From NCBI GenBank assembly GCA_005656395.1, contig SRSI01000044.1, positions 310,001-374,000 of the forward strand: a DNA stretch of 64,000 bases, given 5' to 3'. The notes beneath the pieces were generated by a model. The model was not told where the DNA came from and ran no database searches. It was given only the letters and a program-made list of their open reading frames with translations. Below are positions 37,084 to 49,608 of this stretch, piece by piece. How positions within the stretch are numbered: position 1 is the first letter of the stretch; each line of letters starts with the position of its first letter. This DNA comes from Strongyloides papillosus. Its lineage: Eukaryota > Nematoda > Chromadorea > Rhabditida > Strongyloididae. The position numbers and the translations under genes are program-made.

Positions 37084-39216
37084 ATGTCTGGGGTTGTTAA
37101 TGTTGTTATGGAAAAACAAACTCCAAAGGATGAGGAGTTATATGAAGATATTGAGTCTAATGGAAATCTTCCTGAGAGAGAAAAATGGTCTTCATGGGCT
37201 GATTTTATTATGTCATGTGTTGGGTATGCTATCGGTCTTGGTAATGTATGGAGATTTCCATATCTTTGTTATCAAAATGGTGGAGGTTAGTATTAATTAT
37301 ACAACATTTTTTATCATCCTTTATCTTAATATCTTATTTATTATAGGAGCTTTCTTAATTCCATACATCATTTCATTAGTTTTTTGTGGCGCACCATTAT
37401 TTATCCTTGAAACATCGTGGGGACAATTAACTTCAGTTGGTGGCCTTGGAATGTTCAAAATTTGCCCTATTCTCAAAGGTGTTGGTATTGCTGCTGTTGT
37501 TATGGCTTTCTGGTTAAACATCTACTATATCGTTGTTTTATCATGGGCCTTAAAATACCTTTTCAATTCATTAAGTTTTACTAAAGATGTACCATGGAGA
37601 ACATGTGATCATCCATGGAATACTAAGTCATGTCGATCAGAGTATGATCCCTTAACATGTTCAAGTAATAGAACTATTGCTGAATTTTTTAATGTTAAGA
37701 CATTATCCATTGACCATATTCAGGAGTACAAAAAACAATTTTTTGTTGGACCAAAATCTAATTGGACTATATGTACAACTGCTGATTTAAATACTGTCTC
37801 ACCTGTCAAAGAATATTGGGATCATGAGGTTCTTGGAATCAGTTCTGGTATTGATTCACCTGGATCATTAAGAACAGATCTTGCTATTTACCTTTTCATT
37901 GTATGGGCTGTATGCTATTTTTGTATTTTTAAAGGTGTTAAATGGACTGGAAAAGTTGTTTACCTTACAGCTTCATTCCCATATATCATGCTTTTTTTCC
38001 TTCTCCTTCGTGGTTTAACACTCCCAGGTGCCTCACTTGGATTAGAATTTTATTTAAAACCTAATTTTACAAAGTTATTAGAATCAAAAGTTTGGGTTGA
38101 TGCTGTTACGCAAGTATTTTTTTCATATGGTTTAGGATTAGGTGCATTAGTTGCATTAGGAAGTTATAATACTTATCATAATAATGTTTATAAACAAGCT
38201 ATGACTGTTTGTTTAGTTAATTCTGGAACTTCTGTATTTGCTGGTTTTGTTATTTTTTCATTTATTGGTTTTATGGCTGGACAGCAGGGAAAGACTGTTG
38301 CTGAGGTAGCACAATCAGGACCCGGTTTATTATTCCTTGCCTATCCATCTGGAATCCTTCAATTACCATATACAAACGTCTGGTCTGTTCTATTCTTTTC
38401 AATGGTCCTATTTTTAGGAATTGATTCACAATTTTGTACTATGGAAGGATTTTTTACAGCAATTATTGATGAATTTCCAAGATTTATTCGTGGTAAAAAG
38501 TATGGAAGAGAATTATTCATTTTAGTTGTTTGTGTTATTAGTTATTTATGTGGTTTAACCACCGTTACTAGTGGTGGCTTTTATGTCTTCCAATTATTTG
38601 ATTTCTATGCAGCATCGGGATGGGCATTACTTTGGCTTCTGTTTTTTGAATGTATTGCTATTTCATGGTGTGTCGGTAAGTTTTTTTTATTAGAATGAAG
38701 TGTTATTGATATTTTTTAAAAAAACTTATTTTTTAGGAATCGATAGATGGTATGAGCACATGAAATCAATGATTGGTTACTATCCTGCAAAATGGTGGAA
38801 ATTTTGCTGGGTTGTTGCAACACCAGCAATTACAATGGTAATTTACATTAATTTATTTTATTTTTTAATAAAAAGTGTATTTTTATTTATAGGGAGTTCT
38901 AATATTTGGATTGGTAAAGTATAGTCCATTAAGAATCGATGCTTACCATTATGATTATCCACTTTGGGGACATATCTTTGGTTGGTTTTTGTCGTTAAGC
39001 TCAATGCTTTGTATACCAATTTACGCTATCTACATTTGGTTCGTCACCGAAGGAACATTTAAAGAGGTATGATATTTACTTTACTCTAACAATATAATTT
39101 GTTAATGTTTATACTTTTAGAAAATTGAAAAACTAGTCAGACCAAAAATTAAATTTTTACCTGGTGGTGGAATAGATATTGAGGATAATGATATGGCGAT
39201 GCGTGAATTTGAATAA
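37084..39216 (+). CDS. snf-11: Sodium/chloride-dependent GABA transporter (SLC6, SNF-11/GAT-1 type)
   Basis: Exons 37084-37285, 37347-38675, 38737-38837, 38893-39066 and 39121-39216 give 633 residues with the 12-TM SLC6 fold. It takes up GABA with Na+ and Cl- at the plasma membrane. Strings close to mammalian GAT-1: [20 protein letters not shown] (TM1), [14 protein letters not shown] (TM3, with the substrate-contacting Tyr), [19 protein letters not shown] (TM6-7), [14 protein letters not shown] and [11 protein letters not shown] (TM8). The extracellular loop 2 has the paired cysteines ([12 protein letters not shown]) and N-glycosylation sites, and is longer than in GAT-1. The start is the ATG at 37084; an in-frame GTG at 37057 is unlikely. 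Closest relatives are GABA rather than monoamine carriers: TM1 has Gly (AIGLGN) where monoamine transporters have Asp. Confidence 0.92.
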
Positions 39217-39824
39217 GCACATAATCTTTGTTCGATCTCACATTAGCATCACATTCAACAACAAAAAAAGCTTTATATTGAAAATGACTTAAAAAAAGAT
39301 TCATCAAATAACAAATATGTCAAACTTTTCATCCAATTATCTTCGCAATTCCTATAACAGAATATGCATATATACATATATATTTATATATATTGTAAAA
39401 ACTATTCATTAGTCTTGGTACTTCAAAAATTTTACACAAAATATCTTTTATCAAGTACAACTTTCTTTATATTACAATATGTATCTAAATATATATGTAT
39501 TAAACAATCAAATAATTTCATAAACTTTTTGTATAATTTCAATAACAAATAATAATTTTTATGATTGTTGGTTTATTAATGTGTTAAAAATATTTCTATG
39601 CTATAAAAATTATATAACTGAAATATTATCCCTTTTTATATAATAATACTTCATTGTTTAATATCGTAAAAATTTCTATTTAAATTAAAAATATTATAAT
39701 TGTTGATGATAAAATTTGTTACATAAACAAAAATAAATATGTTTATTATCAGTATGATAAAAAGTATTGTTTCTTAAAAGTATAAATACCTTAAGAATCA
39801 CCATAAGAACTCCATCATTCCATT
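39217..39824. other. Spacer between snf-11 and a secreted-protein gene
   Basis: A+T-rich with (TA)n-like runs near 39366-39393. The right end is the TATA promoter of the next gene. Confidence 0.4.
39781..39788 (+). promoter_or_regulatory. TATA box of the 39825 gene
   Basis: TATAAATA lies 44 bp upstream of the ATG at 39825, predicting a leader of only about 10-15 nt. This is typical of a strongly expressed single-exon secreted-protein gene; it is inferred from position. Confidence 0.5.
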
Positions 39825-40475
39825 ATGATTCATTGGAAATTGATATATATTTTCTTTCTCCTAAATTGTTACCATATTTCAACAATTTTTTCATGCACAA
39901 ACAATGATGAATTGGGTATTATTTCTAATCCAACGTTTTCTTTAACATTTCAACCACCTGCTGCATGGACTTACCCTTTATCAACCGCCGAAGAGACATT
40001 ATCATTCTTCCCTGGACAGCCGATGTCACAAACATCAGCTCAAAATATTGCCTCAACTGATATGGAGTCAGCTGTTATAGGAGCTTTCAAAGAAATTGGT
40101 TTACCTCCTGATGGAATTACTGTAACCTCAACATATATACCACCACAATATCATGATTGTTATAAAAATAGTGCTGCTTCCACTGAATTACAATCCCTTA
40201 AAGTTGGTAGTACCTTTCAGATATTTGAAAATGGCGTTATAACTCGTACAGCCACAATTGGTGGAGCCGATTTAACGTATGACATTTGTTTAGCACAAAG
40301 TTTTTCAGAAAATAGTATAACATTAACATATACTGAGATTTCACTACAAGCAACAATTAAAATTGATAATTTCTCAGCATCCAAATTTACTGTTAAACAA
40401 ATTGCTTCACTTATCACAACAAAATTGGTATTTGGAAGAGGTGTGAAATTTCTTAAAGAAATTGTAATATCATAA
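39825..40475 (+). CDS. Secreted protein, single exon, not recognised
   Basis: 216 residues from an ATG close behind a TATA box. Residues 1-23 form a signal peptide (hydrophobic, ending about IFSC). The mature protein has Pro/Thr/Ser-rich N-terminal sequence (FQPPAAWTYP) and a mixed alpha/beta-looking remainder (MESAVIGAFKEIGLPPDGI, VTSTYIPPQYHDC, FTVKQIASLITTKL), with cysteines at 24 and in HDCYK and YDICLAQ. It has no introns, unlike its neighbours. I do not recognise the domain; a nematode-restricted secreted family is likely but is inference. Confidence 0.7.
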   Translation: MIHWKLIYIFFLLNCYHISTIFSCTNNDELGIISNPTFSLTFQPPAAWTYPLSTAEETLSFFPGQPMSQTSAQNIASTDMESAVIGAFKEIGLPPDGITVTSTYIPPQYHDCYKNSAASTELQSLKVGSTFQIFENGVITRTATIGGADLTYDICLAQSFSENSITLTYTEISLQATIKIDNFSASKFTVKQIASLITTKLVFGRGVKFLKEIVIS

Positions 40476-40967
40476 AAAAAAATATAATTTATTTGATATA
40501 ATTTAAGATATTTTTTAATTTTATTATATTAAATTAATATTTAATGCACTTGAGCGCAACAACATTCTTTTTTATGTTACATTAAACTCTTTACTGATAA
40601 TATCTCTTTTTTTCATATATACATGAATTATTAAACAACGACTTTTACTATACACTAACTTAATACAAGGTAATTATTTTTAATCTATGACATTTTGAAT
40701 AGAAAATTTTTCACATTAAATTATAATATGCCATTAAAATAAAATGAATAGAATATTAAAATTTATTAATCATAAAGGATTATAAAAGAAAAAAATTTTG
40801 GTAGAGATAATCTTTTATAGTTATCGTGATTATAGCAGTTGAAGAATGAGATTTACATCGTAGGTGGTATCATCACTTTTAAATTAAAAAAGACTTTATT
40901 ATCTTTAAATTCATGCAACATATTATTTTCATTGTTAGTTTATTTATTTTGTCATCATTAATATCCA
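40476..40967. other. Spacer between two secreted-protein genes
   Basis: A+T-rich; no TATA consensus is obvious before the next ATG. No gene was seen. Confidence 0.4.
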
Positions 40968-41725
40968 ATGAAGTTTTTTTTATTTTTAATATTAATTAGT
41001 TTTTTTATAATACAATTGACAGCTGAAGAAAATGATGTTAATAAAAGCACCATTAGTCAAGATGATGTAACATCAACATACTTCACTATTGTTGTGGATA
41101 CAGAAACAACGACAAAAAATCCTGTTACAATGGTAATCCTCCTTGAAACAACACATAGTACAAATAGTAGTAGCTTATCAGATGATGACGTTGTCAGGCA
41201 AACAACAGAGGTTATTCCTTTTAATGATACCACTACTATTTTTAATAATGAAAAAATAGAAGTTATTAGTAATGATATTCCACAATTTTTGGTCCTTTCA
41301 ACGGATGAGGCAAAAAAAATTTACTTTGAAATTCAACAAAATACAAATATGAAAAAGTACAATATTGATAAAGTAACTGAACTATGGGCTCAGGAGCAAG
41401 GAGACATTATAAATGTATGTTTATCAATTATATATATATACATATATAATAAAAACTTCATTACCATAAATAACATTAAATTTAGAGATTATATAAAGAG
41501 CATCTAAAAAAGATAGATGAAGAGAAGAGTAGTTATAAAAATTATATCACAACAATCATTAACCAATTATCTGAAGAGGCACAGGAAATTCATAGAAAGA
41601 TTGAAGAAATATATTCAAATAACAATATAACTAAAAAAGAGGAAGAAAAACTAATAACAAATCTTTTAGCATCATCTAATCAAAGTATTGTTAAAGAATT
41701 GACAACACTTAATTATAAACAATAA
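40968..41725 (+). CDS. SXP/RAL-2 family secreted protein (DUF148)
   Basis: Exons 40968-41414 and 41486-41725 give 228 residues. There is a signal peptide (1-19), then a Thr/Ser-rich acidic region (about 20-95; DTETTTKNP, THSTNSSS) that may be O-glycosylated, then an SXP/RAL-2 domain (about 102-222): PQFLVLSTDEAKKIYFEI, ELWAQEQGDIIN, QLSEEAQEIHRKIEEIYSNN and a final SIVKEL. The family is nematode-specific, secreted or on the surface, often immunogenic in parasites, and its biochemical role is unknown. The Thr-rich segment before the domain is an addition to the basic layout. It follows another secreted-protein gene on the same strand. Confidence 0.8.
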
Positions 41726-42576
41726 CTATGATAAATCTATTATTTTATCTTTTCAATTTATGAATTATCAACAAATAATTATCAAGTTTATACTATAATA
41801 CTTATAAATTCTTTTTTACTCCTTTTTAAAAATGCTTTTTCTCATTTACATTAAATAGTATTTGTAGTATTAAGATGATATATATATAAAAAAATAACAT
41901 TCTTTTCAACATCATAATAATAAATGCAATCTATTTTCTCCATTAATCGCTACGCTGTTAGATGTTGTTAATTTATAAATATATATATCATTAAAGATTT
42001 TGTCAAATGATTGGGATGACGGGTAAAATAAATTTTATCATTGTTTCCACCTATTCTTAATAGGTATATATTTATTTCACTTTAACTTACGTCAACTTAT
42101 TTAATCTTTATTAAATATCAAATTAATTTTATATTTGTTACCTAAATAACAAGTTACACTTTTGGCCAATGATATGTGATATTTAGTAATTTTTTTCTAT
42201 ATAAATAAATAAAAATTATTTTATCTTCCAATGATGTGATACTTGATAGAATGCACGTATTATCGTCTCTGTTTTAGTCTGTTACAAACATTTTTATAAT
42301 TTGTCTCTGTTGATTTTTGTTAAAACATATTTCTATTTTTTTTCTATCTCTCTATTTCTCTTATAATTTTTAAATACATTTTAAAGGAGTGTTAGTATTA
42401 TATATTTATATATATGGTGCTTTTATTATTTTATCAATTTAGTTATAAAGTATAAGTGATATAAGTCACTTGCTTGTTATTATTTACCATCTTCGTATAT
42501 TGTTGTTATCTTTAATACTATTTTACAGATAAATACGTTCTATAAAACGTTTTTTTTTTGTTTATTTTGTATAATC
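41726..42576. other. Intergenic, nothing recognised
   Basis: A+T-rich flanks of the SXP gene and the 42577 gene, with a T/C-rich stretch at 42260-42385. Confidence 0.4.
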
Positions 42577-43697
42577 ATGGAAACATCCAAAAGAAAGCTA
42601 AATGGTGATTTTTGTGAAAAACCTACATCTGACATTGATCCATATGGGATTTTAAGAGAATTTCTAATATTTCCCGATGATGATACCTCTATCAAACAGG
42701 AAGAAGATGTTTTTAATGAAGAGATGATGGATGAGGGTGTTGGAAGTGGTGGCTCGAGTAAGGTTAATGCAAATTATGATAGTTCAACGTTGTCAGAAAA
42801 TAACGATCAAACAGATATCACTGATAAGGAGTCTTTAGATAAAGGGGAAAAACTCAAGGTTAATGAAAGAAAAATTTTTTGTACTTTTAACGAACAACTT
42901 GCAACCCAAGGAGATTCTGAAGCTTTCATGAATGCACGATTGAAAGGTGAGAGTAGGAGACAGTTGGCAGCAAAAAGTTCACCAGAAGAAAAGCAACTTC
43001 AACATGAAGAAGCATGGAAAGAGGATATTAATGATTTATATAATTTATTAGAGGAGGAAGCTGAAAATAAACTAAGAGGTAAATAAATTCGCTCATTGTA
43101 AACTTTTTTTACATACGATTATAATATATTTAGGTTCATGTAACTCCTTAAAGAACACTATTCTTGATGTTGATGAGAGGGTAATGAAAAGAAATAAATA
43201 CATACGTCGTAACTTAACAAAAAGGCAAGTAAAAATTTCATGTGAATTTTTTCTTCTCGATGTTATAAAAAGGTGCTTTAATGATTATATTATTGGTCAT
43301 AGAATTCAAAATGATGATTTACTTGTAAAGTTTTATCGTTATGATAATCGCATGCTTGCACTTAGGAATACTTTAAGAAGTCATACATACTTTGGAAAAC
43401 TTATCACTCTAATATACAATACACGTCTTATTTATGTACGTTTTAAGTTAAAAAAAAATAAAATAATGCTTCAATTATATTTTATAGGGAAAAATTATAC
43501 CAATACCATATCTTAATGATTATATTAGAAATTTTGTACACTCAACATGTCCACATTTTGTTATAGGAAGGACTAAAAAAATTGCAAGGCATTATATAAG
43601 AAATTATTCATGGATGTATGAAGAGTATAATAGAATGAGGAAGAATAATAAGACTAATATTATTGAAAGTGAAGGAATCACCGATACTGATGAATAG
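42577..43697 (+). CDS. Unrecognised intracellular protein
   Basis: Exons 42577-43078, 43134-43435 and 43488-43697 give 337 residues, with short introns (55 and 52 bp). There is no signal peptide or membrane segment. Residues 1-95 are acidic and low-complexity (PDDDTSIKQEEDVFNEEMMD). Residues 97-167 look helical (NEQLATQGDSEAFMNARL, then a Glu-rich helix). The rest is basic and Tyr/Phe-rich (RNKYIRRNLTKRQVKI, CHF-type cysteines few). It ends acidic (SEGITDTDE). I see no known domain; a nuclear or RNA-associated role would be a guess. Confidence 0.65.
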
Positions 43698-46027
43698 GAT
43701 ATAGATGTTTTCTTCATAAAATTTTTAGTAAAAAGAGCAAAAAATTTCTATTATAAGTATACTATTTATTATTCCCCAACATATATGGTCATTGATTAAG
43801 ATGCCGCAATTTTTGGAACTTATCATATATCTTTTTCTTTTTAATTGTTATTCTTTTTATATATTATTGAACATTTTTAGTGTGTTATAAGTAGTGTCTC
43901 GATGTCCATCGATAAATTTATAGTTAGTTTATATATACAATGTTTGTAGGAGGAATAAAAGTTAGATTCTTTATACAAATTGGTAGTGAAGTGAGGACAA
44001 TAATAAGTAAATATATAGTAAAAATGATCTTTACCACACAAGTTGTGTTTTGATAATATGTGCGTTATCCCAATTGTTAAAAATAAATAGTGCATTATAT
44101 TATTCATAGAAAATAATATATCAATTTAGTCGTGATTTGTGATTTGTTATAATAAATTTTCCTTTTAACAGAATATTAATTTATTATACGAAATTTTTAT
44201 GTTTTATTTAGATAAAATAAAATAAGGTGTTAAATAATAATAAATGTTTATATTTATTGTTAATAAACATAAATATGTTAATAATTTTTAGTTGTCATAT
44301 TTAAAAATTCACTGTTTAATGTAACAAGTCCCACATTTCTATTAATTTAGATGCATAATACATATATATCTAAATCATTACAAATTTTTCATGCACTCCA
44401 AAGAATATCCAAAACGAATAATTTTTAAATAACTATTTAGATATATCATATTATAAACATTAGTGTAATTTCTTTCAAAAGCTTTAAACATGAAAAATAT
44501 TCTCAATAATAGATATTATTAAGACGATAATCTTCAAACTTTTGTATATCTTAATTTTTTAAAATTATAACTAATTTTATTATCATGTTAATTTATCTTC
44601 CTAATATATTTTGGATTAAATATAATGTAAATACTAAATATAATTCGCATCAAATCCGATATACTTTCATTTATCTCATCTTTTTAATTTTTTTTACTTA
44701 TTATAAACCAAAAAACATATTTTAGGGTTGTTATTGTCAAAACAAAAAAAGAGTTGTACAAATTAATTAAATACAAATATAATGTAACATTTTATGGTTG
44801 GAAAAGGTAAGAATTTAAAAATAAAATTTTTTACATATAAACATTTTTTGAATAAAAAAATTTTTTTTATAGTTGTGCATATGTCTTTGTAGAAGGGAAG
44901 TAAAATATTTTTCAAATTTGTTGTTAGTAAAAATGAATTTATGGTGGGTTAGATTATTTTAGTTAATAAAAACCTACTTTTCCTCCTGTCTTAGGCATTG
45001 AATGCGTATATATATATTAATAATTACATTTACCTACTCTAGGAGCCGGTTATAATTAAGAAGAAGACACATATAATCAATCAGTGAAGCAGTACAACCA
45101 GAGGAGTTTTCTTTTTGATCATTCTATAAAATTTTTGTGATGCACAATTCCACATCATATCAATATAGATATATGCGCATATAATATTTTCTTTTTTACC
45201 AAACGTTTTGGATTATCGTTATTTTTTCTCTCACTGTATATTATTTGATATTATTTATACCTGACAAAATATTGATAATGAAGAAATATATTTTAAGATC
45301 ATCCTGAAATAAGTATATATACATACATAAATATAAATATATATATATATATATATAGATTGAAACACGTGAAGATGTATCATTTTTATTGCTTAATTAT
45401 GATAGAATACTCCACAATGGACATATACACACTTGATAATGAAAAAAGATGAGTTAATGTATGAATCACATCTACGCCCATTTCCACAAATCCATTTACT
45501 TAAATATAGATGTATACATATAATAATGGCTCATTACAAAAATGTTTCTTAATTCTATAATTTTTATCTATTCATTTGACATGTTATTTAATTTCTTCTC
45601 TTTTAACATTTAAAATTTAACAATATTTGTTCATAACAATATTAATATTTTTTTTATAATAATGATATCTTATTTAATTTTAAAAAAACTAGCACCTAAT
45701 AATTTAATATTTTTTTTAGTCTCTATATAATATATTTTCTAAAAAAAATATTTTAACATTTTAATGGTTCTTCTAAACTAACAACAATATTTTCTATTTT
45801 TTTACCATATAGACAACTATATAAAGTTATAGTAGAAAATATATCGAATTTTTATAAGAGATTTAAGTTTTGACATTCTCTCAAAAAAATCTTTGTACAA
45901 AATACTACTTATATATATTTATATTAATTCAATATATATTTATGCAAATTAATTTTATAAATATCGATACAAATCCTCTTGAATTTAAATAATATATACT
46001 TTAAAATATAACATATTTTGAACGCAA
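43698..46027. other. 2.3 kb intergenic
   Basis: A+T-rich; an alternating TA run lies at 45336-45356 and a less A+T-rich patch (with AGGAGCCGG) near 45040-45110. It probably contains the TMEM68 promoter at the right. No gene was recognised. Confidence 0.4.
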
Positions 46028-47444
46028 ATGATGAAATCTGATTTAATAAATTTTTTTCTTGAGATGACATTACCAGACTGGATAAAAGAGAATGCTCATA
46101 ATTTGGATTTATGGTTAAGAGAAACATTTAAAGGAGTTGATTTTGACTATATAGAGGTATGTTTTTTTATTATTTCTTTAATTTTTCAATTTTTTACAGT
46201 ACTTATTATGGCTGTTTTTTCCAATAATTGTAGCTTTTGTATTACCTATATTATTACTTTTATTTATCTACGGGTGTGTTATTTTCCTCCATATATATGC
46301 ATTAAGAAATCGTCTTCGTGAGGCGTATGAGACAAGTGTTTGGGATGGTGCAAGAGCAAGTATTGCTTCTTTTTGGGATGCTATTGGTCTAATATGGCAT
46401 GGTATGTTCTTAATTATTTTTTTATAATCAATTCTTAATTAATTTTTCATTTAAATAACAGGATATGAAGTTAATGGACTTGAAAATATACCAGATGATG
46501 AACCTGCTCTTTTTGTTTACTACCACGGAACATTACCATTGGATATATATTATTTAATATCAAAATGTATATTGTATAAAAAAAGAACACTACATTGTGT
46601 TGGTGATAAATTTATTTTTAAAATACCAGGTAAATACTTTATTATTATTTATCCAATTATAACTTTTTATTTATCTTTTATTTAGGATGGGGAAAATTAT
46701 GTAAAGTATTTTGTATAACACCTGGAACTGTTGAAGATTGTATAAGAGAGTTAAAAGAAGGACATTTGCTATCAGTAGCACCGGGTGGTGTAAGAGAAGC
46801 ACAATATTCAAATCCTAATACTTATGAAATAATGTGGGCGCAAAGATTAGGATTTGCTAAAGTTGTTAAAGGAGCACGTTGTGCTGTTATACCAATGTTT
46901 ACTGAAAATTGTAGAGAGGCATTTAGGACTCCTCGTTGGGCAAGAAAATTGCTTAGGGGAATTTATGAAAAGACTCGATTACCCATATGTCCATTATATG
47001 GTGGATTTCCTGTTAAAATGATTACTCACTTAGGAAAACCAATATATTTCGACTATGACACTGTGACTCCAGAAGAGATAAAAGAAAAAGTTCAAATGGA
47101 GGTAAATTTTTATTATTAAATTTAAAATGACTCATAATTATGTCATACAATATTTATAGGTTTATAATTTAATACATAAATATCAAACATTACCAGGTAG
47201 TATAATAAAAGGAATGTTGCAACGATTTAAAAAGACAAATTTTTCAACCCAACAAAATGAAAGCAATGATGAGGAGGTGAATACTGATGCGAGGATGGGA
47301 TCAGAAGTTCCTTTGCAAACATTAAATCCTTATAAAGAAGGTACTGTTATCATCACAAATAACTATAACAATGAAGAAAACGATCATAATTCCACATCTT
47401 TAGAAAAAATACCTCCAACTACACCACTTATTAAAAAAGATTAA
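46028..47444 (+). CDS. TMEM68: TMEM68-type acyltransferase (DGAT/LPLAT superfamily)
   Basis: Exons 46028-46156, 46200-46401, 46462-46629, 46686-47101 and 47160-47444 give 399 residues. This ER membrane glycerolipid acyltransferase has relatives that act in triacylglycerol and alkyl-lipid synthesis. A membrane anchor lies at about 44-75 (WLFFPIIVAFVLPILLLLF). The acyltransferase motif YYHGTLPLD has His132 and Asp138. Next come GDKFIFKIPGWG, then LLSVAPGGVREAQYS (the phosphate-binding motif), AVIPMFTENCREAF and CPLYGGFPVK, all in TMEM68 order. The C-terminal ~65 residues (from about 335) are low-complexity and lineage-specific. The gene is convergent with pdhb-1, with 404 bp between the stops. 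Confidence 0.92.
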
Positions 47445-47848
47445 ATTAATTTATGATACCGGTTGAAAATATAAAAGTCTTTTGAGATACACAAATATAA
47501 CGTCAACTGTATAATAAATTTCAAGCAACTAAAGTATATTTTTTTTGCATTTTAAGCTTACTGTTTATCACGCATATCTATATAAAGTTTTTTTTTCATA
47601 AACATTGGCATATTATCAAAAAAAGTGTAAATAATTTTTTTCTTAAAGGTTAAATCATAAAAACAAAGTCATAACATAGAATGTTTTTTATTAAAAGTGA
47701 ATAATAAAAGCTCTTTTAAGTGGTTATATGGAAAATATAAGTAAAAATTCAAAAAAAAACGAGATAAAATATTTATGAATATACTTATAACTTCTCAATA
47801 CCCCTATTGTTAGTGTCCTATTTAAAAAAAATCTAATTCAAAATACTA
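47445..47848. other. Convergent spacer between TMEM68 and pdhb-1
   Basis: Shared 3' flanks, A+T-rich. No gene was seen. Confidence 0.45.
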
Positions 47849-48956
47849 TTACTGTTTGTTTAGAATTCTCTTGACAGAAGCGACAATATCATGAACTCTT
47901 GGTAAAGCTGCTTCTTCAAGAGTAACAGTATATGGCATTGGTACATCAACACCAGTAACTCTTGCGATCGGTCCATCTAAATAATCAAAAGCCTCTGATT
48001 CACATATTTGTGCAGCTATCTCCGATCCAATACCACAAACTGGCCATCCACATTCAACCGTAATTAGGTGATTTGTTTTTTTAATTGAATTTTTAATAGT
48101 TTCTGTATCAAGTGGTCTTAGGGAACGTAAATTTATTACCTCAACATTAATACCCTCATTTGTCAATTCTTCACTTGCCTTTATAGCAAATTCTACACCT
48201 CTCGAGAAAGCAACTAATGTTGCATCACTTCCTTCTTTTACAATGTGTGCTTTTCCAATAGGAAGTACAAAATCTGGTGACATAGCTTCATCAGACATCT
48301 CAAATGGTACACCATACATAATTTCGTTTTCGAGAAATACTACAGGATTATCATCTCTAATTGCAGCTTTTAATAATCCTTTTGCATCAGTTGAATCATA
48401 TGGTGTTAAAACTTTTAATCCAGGGCAATGGGCAAACCATGAACTAAAGTCTTGGGAATGTTGGGCAGCAACACCAGCTGCGGAACCATTAGGACCACGA
48501 AATACTATGGGAACATTAAATCTCCCCGAACTCATGTAAAATGTCTTAGCAGCACTGTTAAGTATATGATCAACAGCTTGTAATGAAAAATTAAATGTCA
48601 TAAATTCGCAAATAGGTCTTAAACCATGAAAAGCAGCACCAACAGCTAAACCAGCAAATCCCATCTCTGTTATTGGAGTATCAATAATTCTTTTGTCACC
48701 ATACTTCTTCCATAAACCTTTTGATACCTTTAAAACAAATAAAGTAATTAGGTAGTAAAGTAGTAAAAATTACTTTATAAGCACCATCATATTGCGCAAC
48801 CTCCTCACCAATTAGGAAAACTTTATCATCTCTCTTTATCTCCTCATCCATTGCCATGTTTAATGCTTCACGGACAGTTAATGTTGAAGCCATCCTGGAG
48901 GATTGGATTTTTGTTGAAATAGAGAGTAAAGATTTAATGGATAAATTTAATGTCAT
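47849..48956 (-). CDS. pdhb-1: Pyruvate dehydrogenase E1 component subunit beta
   Basis: Exons 48956-48774 and 48727-47849 give 353 residues; the intron is 46 bp. The beta subunit of mitochondrial E1 forms an alpha2-beta2 thiamine-diphosphate enzyme that decarboxylates pyruvate. N-terminal residues 1-22 ([20 protein letters not shown]) are a basic/Ser-rich mitochondrial presequence. Then comes the transketolase pyrimidine-binding domain ([84 protein letters not shown]; the Glu of GEEVA is the cofactor-activating residue). The C-terminal domain follows ([36 protein letters not shown]). All core motifs are intact. It is divergent from the ABHD14-like gene. Confidence 0.96.
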
Positions 48957-49608
48957 CCTAAAATAATAAAAAAAAATTATATTGTCGGTAATTTTTTATC
49001 ATTTATTAATATAACACATGAAGAATAGACTGCTTTTTAACTTTAATGCTATTGAAAGATGAGAAAAGATGGTGTATTAGAATTTTAAGACATTTCAGCG
49101 CACATAGTCAAAACTACTTACATTAGAACAGTGCATTTTATTTATACTTCCAACGATCATTTAGCATATGTATATCTTCTCTCACTTACCGTCTTAAATA
49201 ATCGATTTTTTATAAATAAATAGGATTTTATATATAATTTTGAAGTGTTAATACTTTTTTAGTTGATAATTGTCAAAAAAAAGTTTATTATTTCATAATT
49301 TGATGATATAATCTGATTAAAATATTACAACTCATCAATTAAAACATAATTTAATATTTTAATTATTTTTTTTAAACTTTTGACTTTTACATTTAAACAT
49401 AGTAACTAAATACTTTGAAAAAATAATTAAATTAGGAGAGTTGATAAAATTAATCATTGAAGAATTTTTGCTTTATATTAAGACCAATCTTAATTGTCTA
49501 GACTATTCTTGAAAGGATCCCTTACATTATATTATTGGAGTGTTCTATACTACCCCCACTTAAATCTAAACATAAGTTTCGGAAATAATTGATTATAATT
49601 CACCTACT
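48957..49608. promoter_or_regulatory. Divergent promoter region of pdhb-1 and the ABHD14-like gene
   Basis: 652 bp between two outward-facing start codons, so both promoters must lie here unless 5' UTR exons extend elsewhere. A+T-rich; no specific site is assigned. Confidence 0.45.

Noticed and set aside
43184..43516. 110-codon ORF as a separate gene
   Set aside because: It is the middle exon of the 42577-43697 gene plus intron read-through.
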